DNA of 64,000 nucleotides from CANJIV01 sp046330225 (lineage in GTDB: Bacteria > Actinomycetota > Thermoleophilia > Solirubrobacterales > Solirubrobacteraceae). The notes beneath the pieces are model-generated. The model worked only from the letters and a program-made list of their open reading frames with translations. It was not told the DNA's origin and made no database searches. The stretch is from positions 372,001-436,000 of the forward strand of contig JAXLTD010000002.1 of NCBI GenBank assembly GCA_046330225.1, written 5' to 3'. Both the position numbers and the translations under genes were made by a program. This document shows positions 8,892-17,719 of this stretch, piece by piece. Position 1 is the stretch's first letter; each line of letters opens with the position of its first letter.

Positions 8892-10865
8892 ATGCCGAAT
8901 CGCCTCGCGCAGGAAACGTCGCCCTACCTCCTCCAGCACCGCGACAACCCGGTGGCCTGGCAGCCCTGGGGCGACGCCGCGCTGGCCGAGGCCCGGCGCC
9001 GGGACGTGCCGCTGCTCATCTCGATCGGCTACTCCGCCTGCCACTGGTGCCACGTGATGGAGCGCGAGTCCTTCGAGGACCCGGAGACCGCCGCGTTCAT
9101 GAACGACCGCTTCGTCTGCATCAAGGTGGACCGTGAGGAGCGGCCCGACGTCGACGCGATCTACATGGACGCCGTGCAGGCGATGACCGGACGCGGCGGC
9201 TGGCCGCTCAACGCCTTCGCGACGCCGGACCAGGTGCCGTTCTACGCCGGCACGTACTTCCCGCCCCAGCCGCGCCAGGGGATGCCGAGCTGGCGCCAGG
9301 TGCTCGCGTCGGTCGACGAGGCCTGGCGGACCCGGCGCGCTGAGATCGAGCAGGGAGCCGGGCGGATCCTCGAGCGGCTGCGCGGCGCCGCCGACCTCGC
9401 GCCCGCGCAGGACGCCTTCGACCCCGCCGCCCTGGGCGATGCCGTCGCCTCGCTCGAGGCCGCCTACGACGCCGCCAACGGCGGCTTCGGCGGCGCGCCG
9501 AAGTTCCCGCCCGCTTCGGTGATCGAGTTCCTCCTGGCGGCCGGCGATCGCCGGATGAGCGTCGGGACCCTGGAAGCGATGGCGGCCGGGGGCATCCACG
9601 ACCAGGTCGGCGGCGGCTTTGCCCGCTACGCCGTGGATGCGACCTGGACCGTCCCGCACTTCGAGAAGATGCTCTACGACAACGCGCTCCTGGCGGGCGC
9701 GTTCCTGTCGGGCTGGCTGGCGAGCGGCGCGCCCCGCCTGCGCGACGCCTGCGAAGGGACCCTCGAGTGGCTGCTGCGGGAGATGCGCGGCCCCGAGGGC
9801 GGCTTCTTCTCGGCGCTCGATGCCGATTCGGAGGGCGTCGAGGGCCGGTTCTACGTCTGGACCGTGGCCGAGCTGCACGAGGTCCTCGGCCACCGGGCCC
9901 CGGCGGCGATCGACTACTTCGGGGCGACCGAGGCCGGGAACTTCGAGGGCGCCAACGTGCTGGAGGCTCGCGGCCCGGTTCCGCCGGGTCTCGCCGCGGT
10001 TCGGGCCGATCTCCTCGCCGCGCGGGCCAGCCGGGTGCGGCCGGGCCTCGACGACAAGCGAATCGCTTCGTGGAACGCCCTGGCGATCGGCGCGCTGGCC
10101 CGGGCCGGGGCGGCGCTGGAGCGCCCCGACTGGCTCGAGGCCGCGCGGGCGGCCGCGGACTTCCTCCTGGGGGAGATGCGCACGCCGGACGGCCGGCTGC
10201 TGCGCACGTGGAAGGACGGGCGTGCGCACATCGCCGGCTATCTCGAGGATCACGCCTTCGCGCTCGAGGCGCTGCTCACGCTGTACGAGGCGACGTTCGA
10301 GCCGCGGTGGTTCGCCGCTGCGCGCGAGCTCGCCGACATCACGATCGAGCACTTCGCCGACCCGCAGCGCGGCGGCTTCTTCACGACCGCCGCCGACCAC
10401 GAGGCCCTGCTGGCCCGTCGCAAGGACCTCGACGACGCTCCGATTCCCTCGGGCAGCTCGAGCATCGCCTACGGGCTGCTCCGGCTCGCGGCGCTGACCG
10501 GCGACGGCCGGTACGAGGATCATTCCCGGCGGACCCTCGCGCTGGTCCGCGACATCGCACCGCGCCACCCGCAGGCGTTCGGCCACGCCCTGCAGGCGCT
10601 GGACTTCACCGTCGGCCCGGTGCGTGAAGTCGCCGTTGTCGGGCCCGGGGCCGACCGCCTGGCCGCCGTCGTGCGCGGGGCGCTGCGGCCGCGCCTGGTC
10701 CTGGCCGGCGGGCCCGCCGACGGGGGTCCGGAGCTCCTCGCTGGCCGGGAGGCCGTCGGCGGACGGGCGACGGCCTACGTCTGCGAGCGGTTTGCCTGCC
10801 AGCGGCCGGTCACCGAGCCCGCCGGCCTGCAGGCGCTCCTGGCCGAGTCCGGGGCAGCCGCGTGA
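8892..10865 (+). CDS. DUF255 thioredoxin-like / glycosidase-fold protein (YyaL family)
   Basis: A 657-residue protein of the DUF255 (YyaL, spermatogenesis-associated protein 20) family. The N-terminal thioredoxin-like domain opens with SPYLLQHRDNPVAWQPWG and carries the CHWCHVM redox-type motif near 50-56, followed by KVDREERPDVD. The remainder (about 180-650) is the alpha/alpha-toroid characteristic of the family, with DQVGGGFARYAVD and HFEKMLYDNA. The biochemical function of the family is not established. The start has no Shine-Dalgarno but TAGCCT lies 6 nt upstream. The next gene overlaps its stop by 4 nt (GTGA), so the two are translationally coupled. Confidence 0.92.
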   Translation: MPNRLAQETSPYLLQHRDNPVAWQPWGDAALAEARRRDVPLLISIGYSACHWCHVMERESFEDPETAAFMNDRFVCIKVDREERPDVDAIYMDAVQAMTGRGGWPLNAFATPDQVPFYAGTYFPPQPRQGMPSWRQVLASVDEAWRTRRAEIEQGAGRILERLRGAADLAPAQDAFDPAALGDAVASLEAAYDAANGGFGGAPKFPPASVIEFLLAAGDRRMSVGTLEAMAAGGIHDQVGGGFARYAVDATWTVPHFEKMLYDNALLAGAFLSGWLASGAPRLRDACEGTLEWLLREMRGPEGGFFSALDADSEGVEGRFYVWTVAELHEVLGHRAPAAIDYFGATEAGNFEGANVLEARGPVPPGLAAVRADLLAARASRVRPGLDDKRIASWNALAIGALARAGAALERPDWLEAARAAADFLLGEMRTPDGRLLRTWKDGRAHIAGYLEDHAFALEALLTLYEATFEPRWFAAARELADITIEHFADPQRGGFFTTAADHEALLARRKDLDDAPIPSGSSSIAYGLLRLAALTGDGRYEDHSRRTLALVRDIAPRHPQAFGHALQALDFTVGPVREVAVVGPGADRLAAVVRGALRPRLVLAGGPADGGPELLAGREAVGGRATAYVCERFACQRPVTEPAGLQALLAESGAAA

Positions 10866-11803
10866 TCCTCTGCGTGACGCCATCGCCGTCGATCGACCGG
10901 CTCTTCCTCGTCGACCGCCTGGTGCCGGGGGAGATCCACCGGCCGCGGGGGCTGCTGACCGTGCCGGGCGGGAAGGGGCTGAACGTGGCGCGCGCGGTGC
11001 GGGCGCTGAACGCCGACGTGCGCGTGGCCGGGATCGCCGCTGGCCACGCGGGCCGCTGGCTGGCCGAGGAGCTCGCGGCCGAGGGCGTGCCGGCCGAGTT
11101 CGTCTGGACCGCCGGCGAGTCGCGCACGTCCACGTCGGTGGCCGCGTCGGGCGGCGCCGGCGAGCTCACCGAGTTCTACGAGGATCCCCAGCCGATCGCC
11201 CCGGACGACTGGGCAGCGCTGCGCGCGCTGGCCGGGGCCCGGCTCGCCGAGGCCCGCTGGCTGACGCTGTCGGGCTCGGTTCCGCCCGGCGTGGGGGTGG
11301 ACGGGTACGCCACGCTGGCCGCCGACGCCCGCGCCGCGGGCGTGCGCGTCGCGGTCGATGCCCGGGACGAGTGGCTCGTCGCTTCGCTCGCTGCGGCGCC
11401 CGATCTCGTGAAGATCAACGTCGCCGAGGCTCAGGACGTGCTCGATCTCACCGGCACGGCCCCGGGGCCGGAGCGGGCGCTGGCGGCGGCGCGCGAGCTG
11501 CAGGCGCGCGGCGCGCGGGCCGCCGTCGTGACCTGCGGGACCGAGGGCCTTGCCGCCATCGACAGCGCCGGCGAGGCGTGGGCCGGCGGCGTCGACGCCG
11601 TCGGGCCCTACCCGGTCGGCTCGGGCGACGCCTGCCTGGCCGGCCTCGTGGCGTCGCTGGACCGGGGCGAGCCGTGGGAGGCAGCGCTGCGCCTGGCGAT
11701 CGGGGCGGGCGCCGCCAATGCCGAGCAGCCCGGCGCCGGGCGGCTCGAGCCGGTGCGGGCCCGCGCCCTCGCCGCCGCGGCGCGGCTGCGCCGCGTGACC
11801 TGA
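10862..11803 (+). CDS. 1-phosphofructokinase-family hexose kinase (PfkB)
   Basis: Ribokinase/PfkB-superfamily sugar kinase of 313 residues, in the 1-phosphofructokinase/tagatose-6-phosphate kinase group by its N-terminus (ILCVTPSPSIDRLFLVD). PfkB motif 1 is VPGGKGLNVARAVRAL (36-51) and motif 2 with the catalytic aspartate is YPVGSGDACLAGLV near 250-263. It phosphorylates a sugar phosphate with ATP. No PTS genes are nearby, so fructose-1-phosphate as substrate is uncertain. GTG start at 10862 overlaps the previous stop by 4 nt. Confidence 0.88.
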   Translation: MILCVTPSPSIDRLFLVDRLVPGEIHRPRGLLTVPGGKGLNVARAVRALNADVRVAGIAAGHAGRWLAEELAAEGVPAEFVWTAGESRTSTSVAASGGAGELTEFYEDPQPIAPDDWAALRALAGARLAEARWLTLSGSVPPGVGVDGYATLAADARAAGVRVAVDARDEWLVASLAAAPDLVKINVAEAQDVLDLTGTAPGPERALAAARELQARGARAAVVTCGTEGLAAIDSAGEAWAGGVDAVGPYPVGSGDACLAGLVASLDRGEPWEAALRLAIGAGAANAEQPGAGRLEPVRARALAAAARLRRVT

Positions 11804-11903
11804 CGCGGCTCGAGCACCGGCCCGGCGCGGCGGCGCGCCAACGTGACCGGTCTCACACGCATTTCCCGCCATGCCGGCGGGACCGGGGCCGGACGGCCTC
11901 TAT

Positions 11904-11933
11904 CCTGCCGTCCGTTCGCCTGCCGTCCGTTCG
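11904..11933. repeat. Perfect 15-bp tandem duplication
   Basis: CCTGCCGTCCGTTCG occurs twice head to tail (11904-11918 and 11919-11933), in the 5' region of the MMPL gene, just after a TATCCT hexamer at 11901. Probably a replication-slippage duplication. It would be translated as PAVRS repeats only if the upstream ATG at 11871 were used. Confidence 0.75.
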
Positions 11934-11957
11934 CCGCCCCGCGTCCGTACCCCTTCC

Positions 11958-14117
11958 GTGAGCAACCTCTTCACCATCGCTGCCGGCCGCCGCTCCAAGT
12001 GGGTGGCCTTCGCCGCCTGGTTCATCTTCGTGATGATCGCCTCCGGCCCCGCGAACCTGCCGAAGAAGTTCGCCGACGCCGAGTCGAACGAGTCCTCCTC
12101 GTTCCTCCCCGGGGACGCTGAGTCGACCAAGGCGCTCGACCTGACGAAGGAGATTCAGGGCGGCGACAAGATCTCGGCGGTCATCGTCTACTACCGCTCC
12201 GGGGGCCTCACGGCGGCGGACAAGGGCACGATTGCCTCCGACCGGGCGTCGATCGCCAAGGCCACGCGCACCGAGCCGGCCATGAAGGACGCGAGCCCGC
12301 CGAGCCCGCCGATCTTCTCGAAGAACGGGTCTGGCGCGATCGTCACGGTTCAGATCGCCACGAACGGCAAGGGCGAGACGATCACCAAGCCGGTCAACTA
12401 CCTGCGGGACACCTACGGGGATCCCGGCGGCGGCCTGCAGGTCAAGGTGACGGGCGGCGCCGGCTACTCCGCCGACGCGATCAAGGTCTTTGAGGGCATC
12501 AACGGCACCCTCCTGCTCGCGGCCTTCGCGCTGGTGTTCGTGCTGCTCATCCTCATCTATCGCAGCCCGATCTTCCTCTTCATCCCGCTGCTCGCGGTCG
12601 CCTTCGCGGAGGTGGCGTCCCGCGCCTTCGGCTACTTCCTCACCGAGGTCGGGGTGACGGTGAACGGACAGTCGTCGTCGATCCTCTCGATTCTCGTCCT
12701 CGGGGCGGGCACCGACTATGCCCTGCTGCTCGTCGCCCGCTACCGGGAGGAGCTGCGCCGCCACGAAGACAAGCACGAGGCCCTGAAGCTGGCCCTGCGC
12801 ACCGCCGGGCCGGCGATCTTCGCCTCGGGCATGACCGTCATCGCCGCGCTCCTGTGCCTGACGCTGGCCGAGGTGAACGGCACCGCCGGCCTGGGGCCGA
12901 TCGGCGCCATGGGCGTCGCCGTCGCGATGCTCTCGATGCTCACCTTCCTCCCGGCCCTGCTGGTGATCACCGGCCGCTGGGCGTTCTGGCCGTTCATCCC
13001 GCGCTACGGCGGCAGCGGCGCCGACGAGACTCACGGCGCCTGGCGCAAGGTCGGCGAGGCCGTCGCGGTGCGTCCGCGGCGCGTCTGGATCGGCGCGGTC
13101 GCGATCCTCGGGATCTTCGCCCTCGGCCTCCTCAACTTCTCGACCGGCCTCACCCAGGGGAACTCCTACCGCGACAAGGTCGAGTCCGTCGCGGGCCAGG
13201 AGCTCATCTCGAAGGCCTTCCCGGGCGGGGCGAACTCGCCGACGGACATCATCGTGCCGGACCGCGCGAAGGTGCCGGCCGTGCTGGCGGCGCTGAAGCG
13301 CACCGAGGGGATCGCCAGCGTGCGCGTGGCCCAGGCCGCACCGCCGGGCACGCTCCTGAACGCGACGCTGACCCGGGAGCCCTATTCGACCGAGGCGTTC
13401 GACCTCATCCCCGGGATTCGGAAGGCGGCCCGCGCGGCGGGCGGGAGCGCGACGGTCGTGGGCGGCGCCACGGCGATCGAATACGACCTGCGCCAAGCCT
13501 CGGCGCGGGACACCCGCCTCATCGTCCCGATCGCGCTCTTCGTCGTGTTCATCATCCTCGTGCTGCTCCTGCGCGCGGTGCTGCTCCCGGTCCTGCTGGT
13601 CGGCACGGTGATCCTCTCCTTCGCGGCTGCGCTCGGCGTGGGAGCCGTCGTCTTCGACGTGATCTTCGGCTTCCCCGGCAGCGACCCGTCCCTGCCGCTC
13701 TTCGCCTTCGTGTTCCTCGTGGCTCTGGGCATCGACTACAACATCTTCCTCATGGCCCGGGTGCGCGAGGAGGCGCTCAAGCACGGCACGCGGCGCGGCA
13801 TGCTGCGCGGCCTGGCCGTCACGGGCGGCGTGATCACCTCCGCCGGCATCGTGCTCGCCGGCACGTTCTCGGTGCTCGCCGTGCTCCCGCTCGTGTTCCT
13901 CACCGAGATCGGCTTCGTGATCGCCTTCGGCGTGCTCCTCGACACGTTCCTGGTGCGCTCGGTGCTCGTGCCGGCCCTCGTCTTCGACATCGGCCCGAAG
14001 GTCTGGTGGCCGAGCACGCTGTCGAAGGCCCACGAGCGCCGCGGCCGCGAGTTCCACCCCGAGGACCACACGGCCGAAGAGGCCGAGGCCCCGCCCGAGC
14101 CGGTCGCCTCGCCCTAG
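11958..14117 (+). CDS. MMPL-family RND transporter
   Basis: Inner-membrane exporter of the MMPL branch of the RND superfamily, 719 residues from GTG 11958. Two similar halves each contain a periplasmic domain and a helix bundle; the MMPL signatures are GAGTDYALLLVARYREEL (about 255-272) and VALGIDYNIFLMARVREEA (about 595-613), and the first helix starts near residue 13. It would export lipids or hydrophobic compounds using the proton gradient. I prefer GTG 11958 (VSNLFTIAAGRR) because homologues begin close to the first helix. ATG 11871 would add 29 proline/arginine-rich residues spanning the tandem repeat. No Shine-Dalgarno is obvious at either. A C-terminal acidic tail of about 25 residues ends the protein. 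Convergent with glnA. Confidence 0.9.
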   Translation: MSNLFTIAAGRRSKWVAFAAWFIFVMIASGPANLPKKFADAESNESSSFLPGDAESTKALDLTKEIQGGDKISAVIVYYRSGGLTAADKGTIASDRASIAKATRTEPAMKDASPPSPPIFSKNGSGAIVTVQIATNGKGETITKPVNYLRDTYGDPGGGLQVKVTGGAGYSADAIKVFEGINGTLLLAAFALVFVLLILIYRSPIFLFIPLLAVAFAEVASRAFGYFLTEVGVTVNGQSSSILSILVLGAGTDYALLLVARYREELRRHEDKHEALKLALRTAGPAIFASGMTVIAALLCLTLAEVNGTAGLGPIGAMGVAVAMLSMLTFLPALLVITGRWAFWPFIPRYGGSGADETHGAWRKVGEAVAVRPRRVWIGAVAILGIFALGLLNFSTGLTQGNSYRDKVESVAGQELISKAFPGGANSPTDIIVPDRAKVPAVLAALKRTEGIASVRVAQAAPPGTLLNATLTREPYSTEAFDLIPGIRKAARAAGGSATVVGGATAIEYDLRQASARDTRLIVPIALFVVFIILVLLLRAVLLPVLLVGTVILSFAAALGVGAVVFDVIFGFPGSDPSLPLFAFVFLVALGIDYNIFLMARVREEALKHGTRRGMLRGLAVTGGVITSAGIVLAGTFSVLAVLPLVFLTEIGFVIAFGVLLDTFLVRSVLVPALVFDIGPKVWWPSTLSKAHERRGREFHPEDHTAEEAEAPPEPVASP

Positions 14118-14177
14118 CGCTCAGCTCGCCGCCGCGTGCCTCCGCCGCGAGGCTGGCCACGCGCACCGGCCGCCCGC

Positions 14178-15518
14178 TCACAGCACCGGCAAGTACCGCT
14201 CCAGCTCCCAGGGCGTGACCTGGACGCGGTAGTCCTCCCACTCCTGGCGCTTGATCTCGATGTAGCGGTTGAACATGTGCTCGCCGAGCGTGCGCAGCAC
14301 GAGCTCGGACTCCGAGGTGAGCTCGATCGCCTCACCGAGCGTCTCGGGGAGCTGCTCGATGCCGAGCCGCTTCCGGTCGTCGGGGGAGAGGTGGTAGAGG
14401 TTCTTCTCCATCGGCTCGGGCAGCTCGTAGCCCTTCTCGATTCCCTCCAGGCCGGCCTGGAGGAGCACCGCGAAGGTGAGATAGGGGTTGCACGCCGGGT
14501 CCGGGCAGCGCAGCTCCATCCGGGTCGCCTGCTCCTTGCCGGGGTGGTAGAGCGGCACGCGGACCAGGGCCGAGCGGTTGCGCCGCGACCAGGCGCAGTA
14601 GACGGGCGCTTCGAACCCCGGGACCAGGCGCTTGTACGAGTTCACCCACTGGGCGAAGATCGAGCAGATCTCGCGCGCGTGGCGAAGCTGGCCGGCGATG
14701 AACGCCTTTCCGACATCCGAGAGGAAGTACTGGTCGTTCGGATCGAAGAACGCGTTGCGGCCCTCGCGGAAGAGCGACTGGTGCGTGTGCATCCCCGAGC
14801 CGTTCTCGCCGAACAGCGGCTTGGGCATGAACGTCGCATGCAGGCCGTACTTCATGGCGTATTCCTTGACGGTGATGCGGTACGTCATGCAGTCGTCGGC
14901 CATCTTCAGCGCGTCGGCGTAGCGCATGTCGATCTCGTGCTGGGAGGGGCCGACCTCGTGGTGGGTGTACTCGACGTGGATCCCGAGCTGCTCGAGGGCG
15001 AGCACGGTCTCGCGCCGCAGGTCGGAGCCGGCGTCCAGCGTCGTGAGGTCGAAGTAGCCGCCCTCGTCCAGGACCTTGGTCGACGTGGAGTCCTCGAAGT
15101 AGAAGTACTCCAGCTCGGGCCCCACGTTGAAGCGGTCGAAGCCCATCGCGGCGGCGCGCTGGAGCGCACGGCGCAGGACGTGGCGAGGATCGCCCTCGTA
15201 CGGCGTGCGCTCGGGCGTCACGACGTCGCAGAACATGCGCGCGACGCCGCTCTCGGTCGGGCGCCACGGGAGCACCTTGAACGTCGACGGATCGGGCATG
15301 GCGATCATGTCGGACTCCTCGATCGCGTTGAAGCCGGTGATCGAGGAGCCGTCGAAGCCCATTCCCCCTTCGAAGGCGTCGTCGAGTTCGGCCCGGTTGA
15401 TCGAGAACGACTTCAGCTGCCCGAGGATGTCGGTGAACCAGAAGCGGATGAACCGAATGTCGTTGTCCGCGACGAGCGCCTTGACGTCGTCGGCGGTGGT
15501 GGGCTGGTCGTCGGCCAT
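14178..15518 (-). CDS. glnA: Glutamine synthetase type I
   Basis: Type I glutamine synthetase of 446 residues: glutamate + NH3 + ATP to glutamine. Motifs: beta-grasp N-terminus with DGSSITGFN near 56-64, metal/substrate site GSGMHTHQSLF near 233, NSYKRLVPGFEAPVYCAWSRRNRS near 290-312, and NLYHLSPDD in the region equivalent to the adenylylation loop. The length matches the shorter I-alpha type rather than the 470-residue I-beta enzyme. A GGAGG lies about 8 nt upstream of ATG 15518, and a TAGGGT hexamer at 15583-15588 (minus strand) could be its -10. No glnB or regulatory partner is adjacent. One glutamine synthetase in this lineage may act on other amines, but the active-site motifs look canonical. 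Confidence 0.95.
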   Translation of the reverse strand: MADDQPTTADDVKALVADNDIRFIRFWFTDILGQLKSFSINRAELDDAFEGGMGFDGSSITGFNAIEESDMIAMPDPSTFKVLPWRPTESGVARMFCDVVTPERTPYEGDPRHVLRRALQRAAAMGFDRFNVGPELEYFYFEDSTSTKVLDEGGYFDLTTLDAGSDLRRETVLALEQLGIHVEYTHHEVGPSQHEIDMRYADALKMADDCMTYRITVKEYAMKYGLHATFMPKPLFGENGSGMHTHQSLFREGRNAFFDPNDQYFLSDVGKAFIAGQLRHAREICSIFAQWVNSYKRLVPGFEAPVYCAWSRRNRSALVRVPLYHPGKEQATRMELRCPDPACNPYLTFAVLLQAGLEGIEKGYELPEPMEKNLYHLSPDDRKRLGIEQLPETLGEAIELTSESELVLRTLGEHMFNRYIEIKRQEWEDYRVQVTPWELERYLPVL

Positions 15519-15650
15519 GAGGCGGTCCTCCGAAACGGCGGGGGCGGATCCGGCCGGGGCGCGGGGCGCCGGCGCGGGGGCAACCCTAGCGCGCCGGCCG
15601 CGGGCGTCCGGCCGACCGGCGGTCCCGTCCGGGCGGCCCGGCGGTCGGGG

Positions 15651-16016
15651 TCAGCCGGCGGGGTGGGCGTCGTCGAGCCAGCGCCGGCCCCACGCCTTCA
15701 GCGCGGCGAGCGCCGGCTCGAGCTCGCGGCCCATCGACGTGAGCTCGTACTCGACGCGAACGGGCGGTCCGGAGTGCACGTGGCGGGCGACGATCCCCCG
15801 CGACTCGAGCTCCTTCATCCGCTCGGACAGCAGCCGATCCGACAGCTCCGGCACGGCGGCCGCGATCTCCGAGAAGCGCCGCGGGCCGTCGAACAGGGCG
15901 CCGACGATCGCGCCGGTCCAGCGCTTGCCGATGAGCTCGACGGCTTGGTGGTACTTCGGGCAGATTGCCGGCCCGGCCGCCTGCGGCGAGCGCTCGCCGT
16001 GCGTCCGGGCCGACAT
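15651..16016 (-). CDS. HxlR-family transcriptional regulator
   Basis: Winged-helix regulator of 121 residues. The HxlR signature is CPKYHQAVELIGKRWTGAIV (19-38), then LFDGPRRFSEI and the recognition segment LSDRLLSERMKELESRGIV. The cysteine at 19 is the usual redox-sensing position in this family (for example HypR, YodB). It is the second gene of a unit behind the CMD-family gene, separated by 35 nt, so it probably senses an oxidant or electrophile and represses both genes through the palindrome at 16683-16701. Start at ATG 16016. Confidence 0.9.
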   Translation of the reverse strand: MSARTHGERSPQAAGPAICPKYHQAVELIGKRWTGAIVGALFDGPRRFSEIAAAVPELSDRLLSERMKELESRGIVARHVHSGPPVRVEYELTSMGRELEPALAALKAWGRRWLDDAHPAG

Positions 16017-16051
16017 CCGCGTCAGGCTCCTCGCCGTCCGGCCGGGTCCGA

Positions 16052-16615
16052 TCAGGCGGCCTGGAGGCTCCGGGAGGCCTCGATCGATCCGTCCACCGGC
16101 ACCTCGCCGACGACGTTGATCATGGCCGTGAAGGACTCGAGCGAGACGGCGGCGATGGCCTCGAGGAGCTCCTCGTCGCTCCAGCCGGCCTCGCGCGCCT
16201 CCTCGTGGAGGTGCATCGGGGCGCGGCCCCGCTGCTCGAGCATCGCCCGCAGGTAGGTGAGCAGCGCGGCGGCCTTGGGGTCGTTGGAAGCGAACTCGCG
16301 GGCGAGCGCGACCTCGTCGAGCCCGAGCCCGGCGGCCCGCGCCGTGCGGGCGTGCATCGCGATTCCCGGCTCGGAGCCGTAGTGCTCGGCCACGGCCAGC
16401 GCGATCCGCTCGTGCGTCGCGGCGTCGAGGAGCCCGCGGCGCAGCTCGGCGCGGTAGCGCGTGTAGGCGCGGAGGGCCGCCGGGGAGCCGGCCAGCACGC
16501 CGAGGAAGTTCGGGAGCTGCCCGCCGGTGGCGAGCGCGCCCTTGAGGACGGGGACCGAGCCCTCGGGGGCCGTGAGGTCGTCGTGGATCTGGAAGCGGCT
16601 CATTTGGGTCTTCAT
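16052..16615 (-). CDS. Carboxymuconolactone decarboxylase (CMD)/AhpD-like protein
   Basis: A 187-residue helical protein of the CMD/AhpD-like superfamily. The conserved region runs about 30-125: PNFLGVLAGSPAALRAYTRYRAEL, then LDAATHERIALAVAEHYGSEPGIAMHARTARAAGL. The usual CxxC is replaced (the segment reads EHYGSEPGIAMHA), so it is not a typical AhpD peroxidase, and the reaction is unknown. ATG 16615 was chosen over ATG 16603; both are possible. It is co-transcribed with HxlR, a common pairing for oxidant or quinone response. Confidence 0.83.
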   Translation of the reverse strand: MKTQMSRFQIHDDLTAPEGSVPVLKGALATGGQLPNFLGVLAGSPAALRAYTRYRAELRRGLLDAATHERIALAVAEHYGSEPGIAMHARTARAAGLGLDEVALAREFASNDPKAAALLTYLRAMLEQRGRAPMHLHEEAREAGWSDEELLEAIAAVSLESFTAMINVVGEVPVDGSIEASRSLQAA

Positions 16616-16682
16616 CGGGCAATCACCACTGGGGAGGAGGGCGGCAAACAGGCCCCGGACGGTCACTTCACCGGGGCCCTAT

Positions 16683-16726
16683 TGCTTACGGTTGGTAAGC
16701 ATACCGCTGCGGTCGGATTTCGGCAA
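16683..16726 (-). promoter_or_regulatory. Promoter and overlapping palindromic operator of the CMD-HxlR unit
   Basis: Minus-strand promoter: -35 TTGCCG (16726-16721), 17-nt spacer, -10 TATGCT (16703-16698). The -10 overlaps a perfect dyad TGCTTAC-N5-GTAAGCA at 16683-16701, which then spans the expected start of transcription. The transcript would have an untranslated leader of roughly 70-80 nt. The layout is what a repressor site looks like, and HxlR encoded in the same unit is the obvious candidate. Confidence 0.65.
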
Positions 16727-16907
16727 GGCCTGGTGCGACGGATAGACGTGTGCTTCCCCGTTCTACGCGCGAACGTAAACCCCGGTTCAGCGCGGAACGG
16801 CACGCCCAGGCCTGGCGGGCCAGTCCGGGGCACGCAGTTGGCGCGTGCGCGCTGGCTCGCGAACCGGGGGCGCGCGCGGCGGGCGGGGCCGCGCCGGCTG
16901 GCTGGCG
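16727..16907. other. Intergenic stretch, no gene seen
   Basis: Between the CMD promoter and the end of the proline-rich membrane protein. Open frames here on both strands lack codon structure and start signals of their own. Nothing further identified; together with the promoter it makes the largest gene-free gap (16616-16907, 292 bp). Confidence 0.6.
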
Positions 16908-17570
16908 CTACCGCGGTGCGGCGGTGAGTGCGGCCGGGGCGTGCCCGGAGTCCGCGGGCGCGTCGGCGCGGGACGTCGTGGCCGCCGCGAGGACGAGCGC
17001 GAGCGCCATCAGCACCGCCCAGAGGGCGATCCGGTCCGGCCGCTGGGCCACGCGGGCGCTCGTGCCGCTCATGCCGGTCCGGCGGGCGAGGCCGCCCGAG
17101 CGCCGCCGCGGGGCCGCAGCGCCGCCGGCCGCCCCGCCGGCGCGGTGGGCGTCCCGGCGGGCCGCCTGGCGCGGCGAAGCGGCGACCGGGGCACGGCGAC
17201 CGGGTTCCGGACGCCCGGTGATCGTGACGGTGCGGCGGCCGGTCTCGGGATCGACGGCGAAGGGCGATTCGTCTCCGAGCTCGGCGTCCCAGCGGGCGGC
17301 AGCCTCCTCGGCGGGCTCGACCGGAGCCGCTGGGACCGCCGGGGCGGGAGCGGGTGCCGGCACCGGCTCCGCCCAGGAGCCGCCATCGGCCAGCGCGGCG
17401 GGGACGGAATCCGTGGCGTCCTCGACAAAGGGGTTGTCGGGCAGTTCAGGCTCGCGCACGTCGTCGCGCCACTCGAACGCATCCGGATCCAGCACCGGGC
17501 GGTCCCGCGTGAAGCGGGGCCGGTAGCGGTCGCCGGCCGGGCGCGGGGGAGTTGGGCGGGAGGCGCTCAC
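16908..17570 (-). CDS. Proline/alanine-rich protein with C-terminal membrane helix, c-di-AMP riboswitch controlled
   Basis: Unrecognised 220-residue protein. Residues 1-165 look disordered, rich in Pro, Ala, Arg and acidic residues, with PDAFEWRDDVREPELPDNPF near 29-48 and an ETGRRTVTITGRPEPGRR segment near 115. A single hydrophobic helix (IALWAVLMALALVLAAATT, about 183-202) is preceded by ARVAQRPDR and followed by a short polar tail, so most of the chain would be cytosolic or it is a tail anchor. GTG 17570 is supported by AAAGAG 4 nt upstream; the longer upstream frame would overlap the riboswitch. The leader is a c-di-AMP riboswitch, whose known targets are cell-wall hydrolases, K+ and osmolyte transport, so a role in envelope or osmotic physiology is a guess from regulation only. 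Confidence 0.7.
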   Translation of the reverse strand: MSASRPTPPRPAGDRYRPRFTRDRPVLDPDAFEWRDDVREPELPDNPFVEDATDSVPAALADGGSWAEPVPAPAPAPAVPAAPVEPAEEAAARWDAELGDESPFAVDPETGRRTVTITGRPEPGRRAPVAASPRQAARRDAHRAGGAAGGAAAPRRRSGGLARRTGMSGTSARVAQRPDRIALWAVLMALALVLAAATTSRADAPADSGHAPAALTAAPR

Positions 17571-17581
17571 TGGACTCTTTC

Positions 17582-17705
17582 GACGGCTTGCGGGGTTAGC
17601 TGACGGGCTGGCGCGGAAAGAGCCGCGCCCCGCACGTGCGTGTGCGGTTTGCCCCTGGGACTGTGGGTCCCCCGCTCCTCGCAGCCTACGCGAGGACTCA
17701 GCGGA
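17582..17705 (-). promoter_or_regulatory. c-di-AMP (ydaO/yuaA) riboswitch
   Basis: The minus-strand leader carries the conserved ydaO blocks in order: a GC stem CCTCGC/GCGAGG (17694-17689/17682-17677), AGCGGGGGACCCA (17676-17664), GGGGCAAACC (17655-17646), GCTCTTTCC (17623-17615), and the hallmark CCGTCAGCTAACCCCGCAAG (17606-17587), which parallels the B. subtilis CCGCAGCTAACCCCGTAAG. The closing P1 helix is less certain because the 5' strand (CGCT near 17703) pairs with the 3' AGC(C)G only with a bulge. The Shine-Dalgarno AAAGAG (17580-17575) begins right after the aptamer, so control of translation initiation is likely. This class is normally an OFF switch at high c-di-AMP. Confidence 0.85.
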
Positions 17706-17719
17706 ATGGGCTCGCGGCC

